Shown: positions 49,451 to 59,406 of the stretch, piece by piece
Position numbering within the stretch: the stretch's first letter is position 1
How the letters are laid out: the number at the start of each line of letters is the position of its first letter
Position numbers and translations under genes: made by a program
The notes under the pieces: model-generated
The model's input: the letters and a program-made list of their open reading frames with translations, nothing else
What the model was told of the DNA's origin: nothing
Database searches by the model: none
NCBI RefSeq assembly: GCF_019048525.1
Contig: NZ_CP077369.1
Coordinates: 1,550,001 to 1,614,000 of the forward strand
Reading direction: 5' to 3'
DNA: 64,000 nt
Source: Acinetobacter lwoffii
GTDB lineage: Bacteria; Pseudomonadota; Gammaproteobacteria; Pseudomonadales; Moraxellaceae

Positions 49451-50356
49451 ATGTATAAACCTGTAGTGCTGGTGACGGGAGCGAGTGGTTTTATTGGCAG
49501 TCATCTCGTGCATTTTTTACTGGAACGGGATTATCGGGTGATTGGTCTGACCCGTCAGAAAAATAAACGTGAACCACATCCGGACTTCCACTGGATTAAC
49601 CAGCTGGAAGAATTAAAACAGCATCAGATTGATTATGTGGTCAATCTGGCTGGCGAAAGCATCGGTCAAGGCCGTTGGACGGCAGCGCGTAAAAAGAAAT
49701 TGCTGGATAGCCGTTTAGATAGCACCAAACGGTTATTTGATTATTTAGAAAAAAATCAGCTTAGACCGAAACGGATTATTTCAACATCGGCCGTTGGTTA
49801 TTATGGCATTGATCCGACAGAGCGCTGGGAACAGGTCTGCACGGAGCAAAGTCCGCCACAAGATATTTTTATGTCTGAACTTTGTGCGAAGTGGGAGCAG
49901 CTGGCTTTATCCTATACTAACCAGAACACCAAGATTGTTCGCTTTGCGGTGGTGTTTGGTAAAGGTGGCGGGATTCTTCCGCAGATGCTATTGCCGATTA
50001 AATTGAATCTGTTCGGACGGATTGGTCATGGACGCCAGCCAGTGACTTGGGTGCATCTAGGGGATGTGCTGCGTGCGATTGAATTCTTGATACTTGAGGA
50101 TACAGCCGAGCAGATCTTTAATGTGGTCGCGCCAGAAAAAAGTAGTCAGGCCCAGTTTGCACGAACTGCGGCCCAGATTCTGAAGCGCAAACCCTTACTT
50201 CCACTACCCGCATGCAGTCTGAAAATGATGCTGGGAGAACAGTCACAACTGGTCTTAAACGGTCAGTATGTACAGTCCAAAGCCTTGCAGGAGGCTGGAT
50301 TCCAGTTTCATTATCCAACTCTGAAAGAAGCACTGGATAATATCCTAAAGCACTAA
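49451..50356 (+). CDS. TIGR01777-family epimerase (YfcH-like)
   Basis: 301-residue NAD(P)-dependent short-chain dehydrogenase of the extended type. Nucleotide loop VTGASGFIGSHL (about 7-18), NLAGESIGQGRWTAARKKKLLDSR-like YfcH signature (about 67-90), STSAVGYYG with the catalytic Tyr, and the C-terminal DUF1731 domain. Substrate unknown. Its 3' end overlaps the convergent thiO gene by 12 bp. Confidence 0.88.
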   Translation: MYKPVVLVTGASGFIGSHLVHFLLERDYRVIGLTRQKNKREPHPDFHWINQLEELKQHQIDYVVNLAGESIGQGRWTAARKKKLLDSRLDSTKRLFDYLEKNQLRPKRIISTSAVGYYGIDPTERWEQVCTEQSPPQDIFMSELCAKWEQLALSYTNQNTKIVRFAVVFGKGGGILPQMLLPIKLNLFGRIGHGRQPVTWVHLGDVLRAIEFLILEDTAEQIFNVVAPEKSSQAQFARTAAQILKRKPLLPLPACSLKMMLGEQSQLVLNGQYVQSKALQEAGFQFHYPTLKEALDNILKH

Positions 50357-51469
50357 ACGACTGGGCTCTAATAAACGGACAGGATCATAAGGAGCTGGAT
50401 CAACGATTGGCATTTGTTTAAGGATGAGTTGAGCGAGTAGTTTGCCTGATGCCGGCCCCATGCATAAACCATTCCGGAAATGTCCAAAATTGGTCCAGGC
50501 ATTATGTAGCTTGGGAATTTTGCCAATATAGGGAATACCATCGGGTGAGCTGGGTCTTAATCCGGCCCATTGCTTGACCAGCGGAAAATCTGCCAGTTCC
50601 GGTACCATCTCGATACACGCCTGTAAAATATCCTGCCGGATTTCACTAGAAGGCGAGGTGTCAAAACCGACCTGACGCATACTGGAACCACATAAAACAT
50701 GTCCATCCTGACGTGGAATCAGGTACATCACCTTATGCATGCACATGGTCGGCAGCCAGTTTTCTGGCGTTTTAAACAGCAGCATCTGGCCCTGAACCGG
50801 CTGTACCGGAATTTCCAAACCAAGTTGCTGTGACCAGTGTTGCGACCATGCTCCGGTTGTGAACACATATTGATCTGCCTGAAAAACCTGGCTATGTTCA
50901 TCTGAGATACTTTTTACACAGCCTTGCTGAATATTGAGCCGAGTGATTTTACAGTCTTCTTGCCAGGTGACACGAGGATGCTGCTTCAAATAGTGAATGA
51001 TCGACTGTAATAACCGTGGATTACGGATATTCGCCAGTTCAGGGAAATAAATCGCCTGCTTGAATTTGCTCTGATTAATTCTTGGATTGATCTGTTGCAG
51101 TTTAGCCTGATCAAGCAATTCTGCCTGTTGCTGCGGATCCTGATGTGTTTTGGCATAACTTAAACCGATTTCAAAATCGGATTCATCAAAAATCAGCATA
51201 CCTGTTTGATGAATCTGGAAATCGATGCCAGTGAAAGGTTGCAGTTTTTGATTCCAGTCCTGATACATGGGTTTGGCATGTCGAGCCAGAGCATTTACAG
51301 CAGCGGGATAACGCCACGGATACATCGGGGAAAGGATTCCTCCTCCAGCCCAGGATGCAGCCTGTCCGGCGGCCTGTTGATCAAAAAGGGTAACAGAACA
51401 TCCCTGTTCAAGCAGTTCCAGCGCCGACATCAAACCGGTGATGCCAGCGCCGACAATGGCAATATGCAT
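50345..51469 (-). CDS. thiO: Glycine oxidase ThiO-like FAD oxidoreductase
   Basis: 374-residue DAO-family flavoenzyme. FAD loop IAIVGAGITGLMSALELL (about 3-20), SWAGGGILSPMYPWRYP (about 39-55) typical of ThiO, and C-terminal WAGLRPSSPDGIPYIG. ThiO makes the imine of glycine for the thiazole ring of thiamine; a related D-amino-acid or glycine oxidase is possible since no thi gene is adjacent. 15 bp downstream of hemB. Confidence 0.82.
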   Translation of the reverse strand: MHIAIVGAGITGLMSALELLEQGCSVTLFDQQAAGQAASWAGGGILSPMYPWRYPAAVNALARHAKPMYQDWNQKLQPFTGIDFQIHQTGMLIFDESDFEIGLSYAKTHQDPQQQAELLDQAKLQQINPRINQSKFKQAIYFPELANIRNPRLLQSIIHYLKQHPRVTWQEDCKITRLNIQQGCVKSISDEHSQVFQADQYVFTTGAWSQHWSQQLGLEIPVQPVQGQMLLFKTPENWLPTMCMHKVMYLIPRQDGHVLCGSSMRQVGFDTSPSSEIRQDILQACIEMVPELADFPLVKQWAGLRPSSPDGIPYIGKIPKLHNAWTNFGHFRNGLCMGPASGKLLAQLILKQMPIVDPAPYDPVRLLEPSRLVL

Positions 51470-51484
51470 TGCGCCGAAATCCTT

Positions 51485-52531
<1,047 letters not shown>

Positions 52532-52603
52532 CTATTGTAGCCCTAACTCAAATTTTTGGGCATAAATTAGCGGTTTTTTATTGTGGTGGATTCGGGCAGA
52601 GTG

Positions 52604-53101
52604 ATGAGTAAGACAGAGAGAAACTGGACGGGTAATATACATCTGGGCTCGAAAGTGGATATTGATGTAGTCCTGAACCAGCTGGTACATGCTTTTAATA
52701 GCTCTCCTTTTTTTAAGCATAACGGCATGACCATGCGGGTGGTCGAGGGCCAGATTGAGGCCTATGTAGAAATGCAGGATTTCATGATTGGTAATGTGGC
52801 TTTCCAGATTCTGCATGGCGGTCTGGCTGCAACTGTACTGGATAGTGTCGGTGGTATTGTGGCCATGGGCGAGCTGTATAAAAAAGCTGAACCGGAAACG
52901 ATTGCAGATACCATTAAAAAAGTATCGCGTCTGGCGACGGTCGATATGCGGGTGGATTATCTGGCGCCTGGACGTGGCAAATATTTTATCGCGCGTGCAG
53001 AAACCTTACGTTTGGGGCGTAAGGGCTGCACCATGCGCATGACCATGGTCAATGATGAAGATAAGGCGATTGCAACAGCGATTGCTTCTTATGCCTATTA
53101 A
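52604..53101 (+). CDS. PaaI/YigI-type thioesterase
   Basis: 165-residue hotdog-fold protein. Active-site region FQILHGGLAATVLDSVGGIVA (about 65-85) carries the HGG and Asp typical of PaaI-type acyl-CoA thioesterases; the strand MRVDYLAPGRGKYFIARAE is also family-like. Substrate unknown. The ATG at 52604 is preferred to a GTG seven codons upstream. Divergent from hemB, convergent with glpK. Confidence 0.85.
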   Translation: MSKTERNWTGNIHLGSKVDIDVVLNQLVHAFNSSPFFKHNGMTMRVVEGQIEAYVEMQDFMIGNVAFQILHGGLAATVLDSVGGIVAMGELYKKAEPETIADTIKKVSRLATVDMRVDYLAPGRGKYFIARAETLRLGRKGCTMRMTMVNDEDKAIATAIASYAY

Positions 53102-53124
53102 TGAAATCGTGAACTGAGGGAGTT

Positions 53125-53151
53125 AAAAGCACTGTTTAACAGTGCTTTTTT
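53125..53151. terminator. Bidirectional terminator between the thioesterase gene and glpK
   Basis: AAAAGCACTG/CAGTGCTTTT stem with a TTTAA loop; T run on the plus strand and AAAA on the other side. Confidence 0.88.
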
Positions 53152-53179
53152 ATGATGATCAAATATGAACCTAGAGGAT

Positions 53180-54664
53180 TTAGAGATCAGATTTAGCCCG
53201 TTTCAAGGCATTTTGCCATTTGGCTAAATGCATTTCTCTTTCGTCATTTTGCATTTTGGGTTCAAAAGCACGGTCCAGCTGCCAGGACTGGGAAATTTCA
53301 TCCAGGTTTGAAAATACGCCAGCTTTTAATCCGGCCATAGCGGCCGCGCCCCAAGCAGTAGCTTCCAGCATTTTCGGACGCAGTACCGGTACATTCAGAA
53401 TATCGGCCTGAAATTGCATCAGCATGTCATTGCTGCTGGCACCACCATCAACCCGCAGTTCTTTAAGAGGATGTGCAATATCAGATTGCATCGCACTGAG
53501 CACATCCGATACCTGAAAGGCGATTGATTCTAATGCGGCACGAGCGATATGCGCTTTGGTCGTACCGCGTGACATGCCACAGAGTAAGGCACGTGCTTCA
53601 CTATCCCAATGCGGCGCGCCCAGTCCGGTAAATGCGGGAACCAGAACCACGCCGTCACTATGCTCGACCTGATGCGCCAGTTTTTCCACATCACTGCTTT
53701 TTTGAATAATTCCGAGGCCATCGCGTAACCATTGCACTACAGCACCAGCCATAAATACGCTGCCTTCGAGCGCATAGGTAGTTTGGCCCTGGGCTTGCCA
53801 GGCGAGAGTAGAAAGCAGCTTGTTCTGGCTAAGCTGAATGTTATGTCCGGTATTGAACAGCATAAAGCAGCCAGTACCATAGGTGTTTTTAGCACTGCCC
53901 ACCTCAAAACAGGACTGGCCAAAGAGTGCAGACTGCTGATCCCCCAAAATTCCGGTAATGGGAATATTGGCCCCCAGTAAGCCAGAAGCCGTGTCAGCGA
54001 CATAACAGTCAGAAGAGATAATTTTCGGTAAGATCGAAACCGGGATATTAAACAGCTCGAGTAGCTCTTCATCCCACGATTGTTGCTGCAGATTCATTAA
54101 CATGGTACGAGAAGCGTTACTGGCTTCAATGACGTGCTCTGCACCTTGGGTCAGATTCCAGATCAGCCAGCTATCGATAGTGCCAAATGCCACATGGCCC
54201 TGTTCAGCAAGTGCCCGTACCCCCTCGACATGCTCTAAAAACCAGACCAGTTTTCCCGCACTAAAATAAGGATCAATCCGTAGGCCGGTTTTTTGCTGAA
54301 TTTTGGACATCAGGCCTTGTTCAATCAGCCGGTTACACCAGTCAGATGTACGACGGTCCTGCCAGACGATTGCCGGAGCGAGCGGTTTGCCGTTTCTACG
54401 ATCCCAGACTACGGTCGTTTCGCGCTGGTTAGTCAGGCCAAGGGCTTTAATATCTTTTGCCAGAATACCTGCAGTCGCCAAAGCTTGTTGTACCACGGCA
54501 ATCTGTGAGCTCCAGATTTCTTGAGCATCCTGTTCCACCCAGCCCGAATGTGGGGTGTGGATATGCGTTTCACGTTGAGCCGTTGCCTGAACTTGTCCAT
54601 GTTCATTAAAAATAATGGCCCGACTTGACGTAGTTCCCTGATCTAGTGCCAGTAAATAGCTCAT
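53180..54664 (-). CDS. glpK: Glycerol kinase
   Basis: 494-residue FGGY kinase that phosphorylates glycerol. N-terminal ALDQGTTSSRAIIF, LTNQRETTVVWDRRNGKPL (about 77-95), GDQQSALFGQ (about 263-272) and the FGGY signature regions including LRVDGGASSNDMLMQFQAD. glpF and glpD are not adjacent, so it is an isolated glp gene here. It lies next to ssrA and marks the chromosomal side of the integration site. Confidence 0.96.
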   Translation of the reverse strand: MSYLLALDQGTTSSRAIIFNEHGQVQATAQRETHIHTPHSGWVEQDAQEIWSSQIAVVQQALATAGILAKDIKALGLTNQRETTVVWDRRNGKPLAPAIVWQDRRTSDWCNRLIEQGLMSKIQQKTGLRIDPYFSAGKLVWFLEHVEGVRALAEQGHVAFGTIDSWLIWNLTQGAEHVIEASNASRTMLMNLQQQSWDEELLELFNIPVSILPKIISSDCYVADTASGLLGANIPITGILGDQQSALFGQSCFEVGSAKNTYGTGCFMLFNTGHNIQLSQNKLLSTLAWQAQGQTTYALEGSVFMAGAVVQWLRDGLGIIQKSSDVEKLAHQVEHSDGVVLVPAFTGLGAPHWDSEARALLCGMSRGTTKAHIARAALESIAFQVSDVLSAMQSDIAHPLKELRVDGGASSNDMLMQFQADILNVPVLRPKMLEATAWGAAAMAGLKAGVFSNLDEISQSWQLDRAFEPKMQNDEREMHLAKWQNALKRAKSDL

Positions 54665-54794
54665 AATTTTTCTGTTATTTGGCTTGAAAAGTAAAATATT
54701 AGCGCAATAATGTAATTAAGCGCATCAAGTTGTGTAAATGTTCAGAAAATACATCGTAATTTTTGACATTTATGCTATGATTGCCTTGTACTTT

Positions 54795-55153
54795 GGGGGT
54801 GTTTCTGGCTTCGACGCTGGTGATGAAACTCATAGATGCATGCCGAGAGCGCATTTTCTCTCGTAAATCAAATTTGCATTTTTTAGTCGCAAACGACGAA
54901 TCATACGCTCTAGCTGCCTAAGGGCAGCTTGTCCGCCTCTCCGAATACTTGTGGTTAGAGAGTCCGACTGAAGCGCACGCACACAAGTCCGTATAAAGCC
55001 AAGCCTCGGGGCTTTGTACTAAATTAAGAGGATCGCGATTTGTACCCTGTTCGTCGGGTCACAAAGAGTTAAAACAATAGACGATATCTAAGCATGTAGT
55101 ATTCTCGAGCGTAGTGCTGGCGGACGCGGGTTCAACTCCCGCCACCTCCACCA
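54795..55153 (+). ncRNA. ssrA: Transfer-messenger RNA (tmRNA)
   Basis: Rescues stalled ribosomes by tagging nascent peptides. The 5' end GGGGGTG (54795-54801) pairs with CACCTCC ahead of the 3' ACCA (55153), and TGGTGATGAAACTC and GGGTTCAACTCCC give the tRNA-like half. The tag frame runs GCA 54889 to TAA 54921 and encodes ANDESYALAA. Pseudoknot sequences lie between. The 3' end is an attachment site for the following element. Confidence 0.96.
55134..55153 (+). other. Probable attachment site (att) at the ssrA 3' end
   Basis: The T-arm and acceptor end of ssrA (55134-55153) directly precede a P4-type integrase gene, the usual arrangement for elements that insert in tmRNA genes. The element restores the gene 3' end. 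No second copy of CCCGCCACCTCCACCA was found downstream to 64000, so the other att lies outside the window. Confidence 0.7.
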
Positions 55154-55184
55154 AAATTCTTTCCGAAGTAATCCATCGGAATCT

Positions 55185-55223
55185 AAAAAAGCCTTTAAAC
55201 TCAATGTTTAAAGGCTTTTTTTT
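55185..55223 (+). terminator. Terminator after ssrA
   Basis: AAAAAAGCCTTTAAAC/GTTTAAAGGCTTTTTT stem with a TCAAT loop, on the element side of the att site. Confidence 0.92.
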
Positions 55224-55247
55224 ATGCCTGTTTGTCCGATAGCGTCT

Positions 55248-55304
55248 GATCCCATTTGACCCCATATTTGCTCTTTGTGGGTAAATATTGGGAAAATTTA
55301 CCCA
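55248..55304. promoter_or_regulatory. Repeats and palindrome upstream of int (candidate Int/Xis or repressor sites)
   Basis: Direct repeats GA(T/C)CCCAT at 55248-55255 and 55258-55265 (10-bp period), then a perfect inverted repeat TGGGTAAAT/ATTTACCCA at 55278-55286 and 55296-55304 with a nine-base spacer, 31 bp before the integrase start; a further TGGGTAA lies at 55324. This suits arm-type integrase or excisionase binding, or self-repression of int. Confidence 0.45.
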
Positions 55305-55335
55305 GAAATTAATACATCAATTATGGGTAATCGAT

Positions 55336-56472
55336 ATGCCACTTACAGATACTGAATGTAGAAAAGCACAGCCGAAAGACAAACAGTATCGTCTTTCGGA
55401 TTCACATGGTTTATCCCTCATCATTACCACCAAAGGTCAAAAATATTGGAATGTACGCGTCACTGTCCATGGTGAACGTAAGTCTGAATCGCTTGGTCCA
55501 TATCCAGATTTAAGCTTAAAAAAGGCAAGGGAGCTTGCATATGAGCTTAAGCATCGATTCTCACGTTCAGTGCTGCATGAAGAATTAAAGCCATATTTCA
55601 AAGAAGTTGCAGAAGATTGGTTCAATAATCAAAAAGAAACCTGGTCATCCAAACATATTAGTAATGTTAGAGCTTCATTGGATGAGCTTTATATTGCTCT
55701 TGCTAATAAGCGTATTAACCAGATTCAGGCTCCTGAGATTCTGCAGATTATTAAGAAGATTGAAGCTAGAGGCTCGCTTGAAATTGCAAAACGTACCTTA
55801 TCTCGTTGCGGCATGGTCATGAAGTATGCCATTGCGCATGGCTATCGTTATGATAATCCGGCAGGTGATCTGGTTTATGCTCTCAAGAATAAAAGAGTCA
55901 AAAATTTGGCTTCGCTTACTGCCTCTGAAATGCCTGAATTTTTAAGAAAGGTAAGAGCTTACCCAAGTGATGCTCAAACACATCATGCCATTATTCTGAT
56001 CATGCTGACAGGTGTTCGGGTTAGTGAATTGCTGCAAGCACGCTGGGAAGAATTTGACCTGGAAGGGCGTAAGTGGGATATCCCTGAAGAGCGGATGAAG
56101 AACCGTCTTCCACATCGTGTACCGTTGACGGACATGATGATTGCCGAGCTTCAGGCTTTGAGACTTACCCATAATCAGGAACTGTTATTTCCACATCGTT
56201 TAAATAACAAAGAACCTATGCGTAGCGAATCTATTTTGGCCGTGATCAAGCGTTCGGGCTATGCAGGTCGGATGACCACACATGGTTTTAGATCGCTATT
56301 CAGTACAGTCGTAAACGAATCAAATCTGTTTAATCCAGATGCCATTGAGCGCCAGCTTGCTCATGTGCCTCAAAATAGAATTCGCTCGGCCTATAACCGA
56401 GCACAATACTGGGATGAGCGGGTGAGATTGATGGAGTGGTATGAGGGGGAAGTGAAGGATTGGCTGAATTAA
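55336..56472 (+). CDS. int: P4-type tyrosine integrase
   Basis: 378-residue site-specific recombinase. N-terminal DUF4102-type arm-binding domain (about 1-80, LTDTECRKAQPKDKQYRLSD and GLSLIITTKGQKYW), core-binding domain (about 85-180) and catalytic domain with Arg in LTGVRVSEL, the HGFRSLF box, His in LAHVPQN and nucleophile Tyr in SAYNRAQYWDER. It would insert and excise the element at ssrA. The ATG at 55336 (MPLTDTE) fits the family start; the upstream extension to 55288 crosses the palindrome and is rejected. Confidence 0.93.
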   Translation: MPLTDTECRKAQPKDKQYRLSDSHGLSLIITTKGQKYWNVRVTVHGERKSESLGPYPDLSLKKARELAYELKHRFSRSVLHEELKPYFKEVAEDWFNNQKETWSSKHISNVRASLDELYIALANKRINQIQAPEILQIIKKIEARGSLEIAKRTLSRCGMVMKYAIAHGYRYDNPAGDLVYALKNKRVKNLASLTASEMPEFLRKVRAYPSDAQTHHAIILIMLTGVRVSELLQARWEEFDLEGRKWDIPEERMKNRLPHRVPLTDMMIAELQALRLTHNQELLFPHRLNNKEPMRSESILAVIKRSGYAGRMTTHGFRSLFSTVVNESNLFNPDAIERQLAHVPQNRIRSAYNRAQYWDERVRLMEWYEGEVKDWLN

Positions 56473-56489
56473 ATGACTAGAAAAATCAC

Positions 56490-56521
56490 AAAAACCACGC
56501 TAAAAAGCGTGGTTTTTTTTT
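56490..56521 (+). terminator. Terminator after int
   Basis: AAAAACCACGC/GCGTGGTTTTTT stem with a TAAAAA loop. Confidence 0.9.
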
Positions 56522-56567
56522 CATCGTTATAGCTGAAACCTGAGTACGTATAATGTCCTAATAGTTC

Positions 56568-56594
56568 TTGAATAGGGGGGTAAAATTTTATAAT
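56568..56594 (+). promoter_or_regulatory. Candidate promoter of the 817-residue protein gene
   Basis: TTGAAT at 56568-56573 and a perfect TATAAT at 56589-56594, spacer 15 (16 if CTTGAA is used), 134 bp before the ATG. The spacer is short but the -10 box is ideal. Confidence 0.4.
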
Positions 56595-56727
56595 CTAGGG
56601 TTTAAAAGTATGTAAATAGGGTATAACAGTTTTTATTTTATTTAGATAGGAGAAAGAAAGCTTGAAAAATAAGGGTTGGAAGTGTTAATTTTTAACTATT
56701 ATCTAAAAGTACTAGAAGATTCTAATC

Positions 56728-59181
56728 ATGAATGAGTCAAACTTTCAACTTTTTAGGGAGCTTCCTGAAATTGGGCAATTAGAAAAACTGAGTGATAAAG
56801 AAATTTTTGGATTTTTGAAACGTTACTATACGGATAGCTATCGGCATTCAATTACTCAAAATAGGAAAATTCATAAAGGCATATTTCGGGAAACTATCGA
56901 AACTTTAGAAAGACTGTATGAGCGTTTAGAGTTAGTTGAAAAATTTATTGGTTATAAGAAAGTAGATTGGGAAGATGCCTGCCTTTCAAAAAATGAGGTG
57001 AGAAAAAAGCAGATAGTTGATTTTTATAATGGTCTAGTAGTAGATGTTGCACTTATGAAATTAGCAACTCCATATTACAAGTTGCCAGAAAAAATTCATG
57101 CTTTCATTAATTTTTTAGATAAAGAAGGATCATGTATCTTCAGAAGTGAGATTCAATCTGACAAGTGGAAAGTTGAAGACTTTCCTCATGAGGACGCCTT
57201 TGAAACGATTGATCAATATAAGCAGTATTTAAAAGAGCAAAAAAACTACAAATTTAATTTCGATCAAGATAAAGGCGATGAGATTGCGCGTGAAATTTTG
57301 GATGTGCTACATGGCGCTAAGAAGATTAGACAAGCGCTTGTGTTGGTAAAATTTCAGGTACAAGATTTCTCTGATAGGGAGATTGAAAATCTAACTCAAA
57401 CTAGTCAAGTAGATCATAGATTAGCTACAACTTCGGTCGAAAGAAAAACACACTTGTTAGTAAATGAGTTAAATTATCTTGAGCTAGGAACCCATTTACC
57501 TTGGTTATCTATCCTTAAAAAAGGTGAGATAGAGCTTAATGGTGAAGTTCGATTAATGTTTGGATTTATTCTAGACAGTTCGACACATCAAATAGATACC
57601 AATCAAATCAAGGAGTCATTACACCGTGAGTTAGATAAATTTTTTTATGGTAGTAAGATTGCTGCTTTTGTTCGGTCGGAAATTATTGCTATTGATCAAA
57701 TTCTTGATCACTTAGGTGTAAAAGAAATAAAAGAATTCAAACTCCCTAATCGAAAAAAATTAGCTCTCATGTTGAAGTGGTTTGTGGGATTGTTTTATGG
57801 AATGGAAAAGATTATTAGTCCTGATAATTACACGTTCGAGAGTGAATTAGTTGATACGCCTATAAGTCTAATTACAAGAAAAGCTGATTGTCGTTTAAAA
57901 GATCGAAATGATAAGAGAAAGTCAAAAAGACAAGAAAAGGATGATCTAGAGAAAAAACCATATGATTTTAATTCAATCTGGGATGATGCCAGTTTAGTTA
58001 AACGTGCTCCAGAATATGCGAAGTCTATACACAAATTTTATGAGATGCTGAAATATTTTGATGAGTTGGATGCACAGCAAATAAAACTATTGCAAAGGGT
58101 TAATTTGTTCCTGGCCTATTTGGAGCATACATATATTGACAGTTTATCAACTTCTCTATCGATCAACCAAGATCCCTCTAAATGGCCCTGTGCAGCTAGG
58201 ATGTATTTAGCCTTATTGGATAACGAAATTGATATTAATTTTTCTATATGGGCATCTAATTGGACTCTCTACAATACTTTTTCGCTTCCGTTAAGTTTAA
58301 ATAATTCATCATTAACGTATGACTTACACGATATAAATCTGGCGGAAGTAACAAATCTAATAGCGCCAGAGCTAAAGCTAATCAAACAGCGCCATATCTC
58401 AATTCCCCGAAGCAGATTAGCTTATATGGAAATGTTAGTGCAAAAAAACACGAGATCAGCACAGTGTTATTTAAAGACAAGTTTTAAAGAGAATACGATT
58501 TTATTACGCTTTAAAATTGATAATAGCCAAAGTCGATTAGATATCAATACCTTGAAGACAATTGTTACTCAATTTTTTAAGAAAGCGAAACGTGCACCAA
58601 AGAGTATAGGGGCGTATTTAGACGCTTATATCGGATATTTTGTTTTTAAACATGGCAGTTATTCTATTGACTGTACAGCTATTTGTTACCTTCGTTCGGA
58701 CGTTGTTCCTGATGAGGTAAAATTAAAATTTAAGGATTATTGGGGTGAATTTACTAAGAGGTACAATGCCAAAAAGATAATTGATAGAAATTTGCCGGAC
58801 TTGAACATAATCCCTACATTATGGTTTAAAGAAGGTGAATCGGACTATTTAGTTGTGAATAAAGAAGATAAACGGCTTATTTCCCAGGTGAGAAATGATC
58901 TAGTGAACTTCTATACTACGTATGAATATTTCCATAAATATAAAAGCACAAGCCATCGCAATCAAAAAAGACCAGAGCTATTTTTGAGGGGTAGAATTAA
59001 AGAAGCTATACCTAAAAAAACAGATGAAAAGAATACTCCACAAGATGAAGTGAGTACGCCTGAAAATGAAAAAAGCGTAAATGAAATCAATGAAAATTCA
59101 TCTCAAGAGGGGGCGAATATGCGGGCTGATATTCAAGAGAGTAGGGGAGAAAGACTAGCACGGTTACTACTACCTCTATAG
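56728..59181 (+). CDS. 817-residue element protein of unknown function with Gp2-like C-terminal domain
   Basis: No known family recognised over most of its length. Residues 1-560 are mainly helical, with a Lys/Arg/Asp-rich hinge (about 386-410). From about 425 on, the order of segments parallels the Gp2-like protein encoded downstream: KFYEMLKYFDELDA...FLAYLEHTY, then ILLRFKIDN (591-599), YIGYFVFKHGSYSIDCTAICYL (two pieces, 634-655), YWGEFTKRY (671-679). The downstream protein's His-Cys-His is replaced by Ile-Asp-Cys-Thr, so a nuclease site would be lost. A weaker echo of 588-621 is seen at 272-306. The last 55 residues are polar and disordered-looking. AT-rich codon use. Function unknown. 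Confidence 0.65.
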   Translation: MNESNFQLFRELPEIGQLEKLSDKEIFGFLKRYYTDSYRHSITQNRKIHKGIFRETIETLERLYERLELVEKFIGYKKVDWEDACLSKNEVRKKQIVDFYNGLVVDVALMKLATPYYKLPEKIHAFINFLDKEGSCIFRSEIQSDKWKVEDFPHEDAFETIDQYKQYLKEQKNYKFNFDQDKGDEIAREILDVLHGAKKIRQALVLVKFQVQDFSDREIENLTQTSQVDHRLATTSVERKTHLLVNELNYLELGTHLPWLSILKKGEIELNGEVRLMFGFILDSSTHQIDTNQIKESLHRELDKFFYGSKIAAFVRSEIIAIDQILDHLGVKEIKEFKLPNRKKLALMLKWFVGLFYGMEKIISPDNYTFESELVDTPISLITRKADCRLKDRNDKRKSKRQEKDDLEKKPYDFNSIWDDASLVKRAPEYAKSIHKFYEMLKYFDELDAQQIKLLQRVNLFLAYLEHTYIDSLSTSLSINQDPSKWPCAARMYLALLDNEIDINFSIWASNWTLYNTFSLPLSLNNSSLTYDLHDINLAEVTNLIAPELKLIKQRHISIPRSRLAYMEMLVQKNTRSAQCYLKTSFKENTILLRFKIDNSQSRLDINTLKTIVTQFFKKAKRAPKSIGAYLDAYIGYFVFKHGSYSIDCTAICYLRSDVVPDEVKLKFKDYWGEFTKRYNAKKIIDRNLPDLNIIPTLWFKEGESDYLVVNKEDKRLISQVRNDLVNFYTTYEYFHKYKSTSHRNQKRPELFLRGRIKEAIPKKTDEKNTPQDEVSTPENEKSVNEINENSSQEGANMRADIQESRGERLARLLLPL

Positions 59182-59406
59182 TAAGTTAGTCTGATAAATA
59201 CCTGATATCACGCCTGCTTTTAGACAAAAAAGTCATTGCTTCACCATCTGATGAGAAAATCTATATACGAATTAGGAACATATCTGCGAAGTACTATTCA
59301 GTTAAATTTCTGCGTTTGTCTTCCTAACTACTTACCGCATAACTTTTTTTTATCCAAAGATATCAGTAATGGATTAATAATTAATAGATTTAGCAAATTT
59401 GATCAT

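Noticed and set aside
54763..54792. TTGACA/TGTACT as the ssrA promoter
   Set aside because: It would start transcription downstream of the mature tmRNA 5' end at 54795, so the real promoter must lie elsewhere upstream.
55059..55265. Minus-strand ORF across the ssrA 3' end
   Set aside because: It is antisense to tmRNA and its terminator; no coding features.
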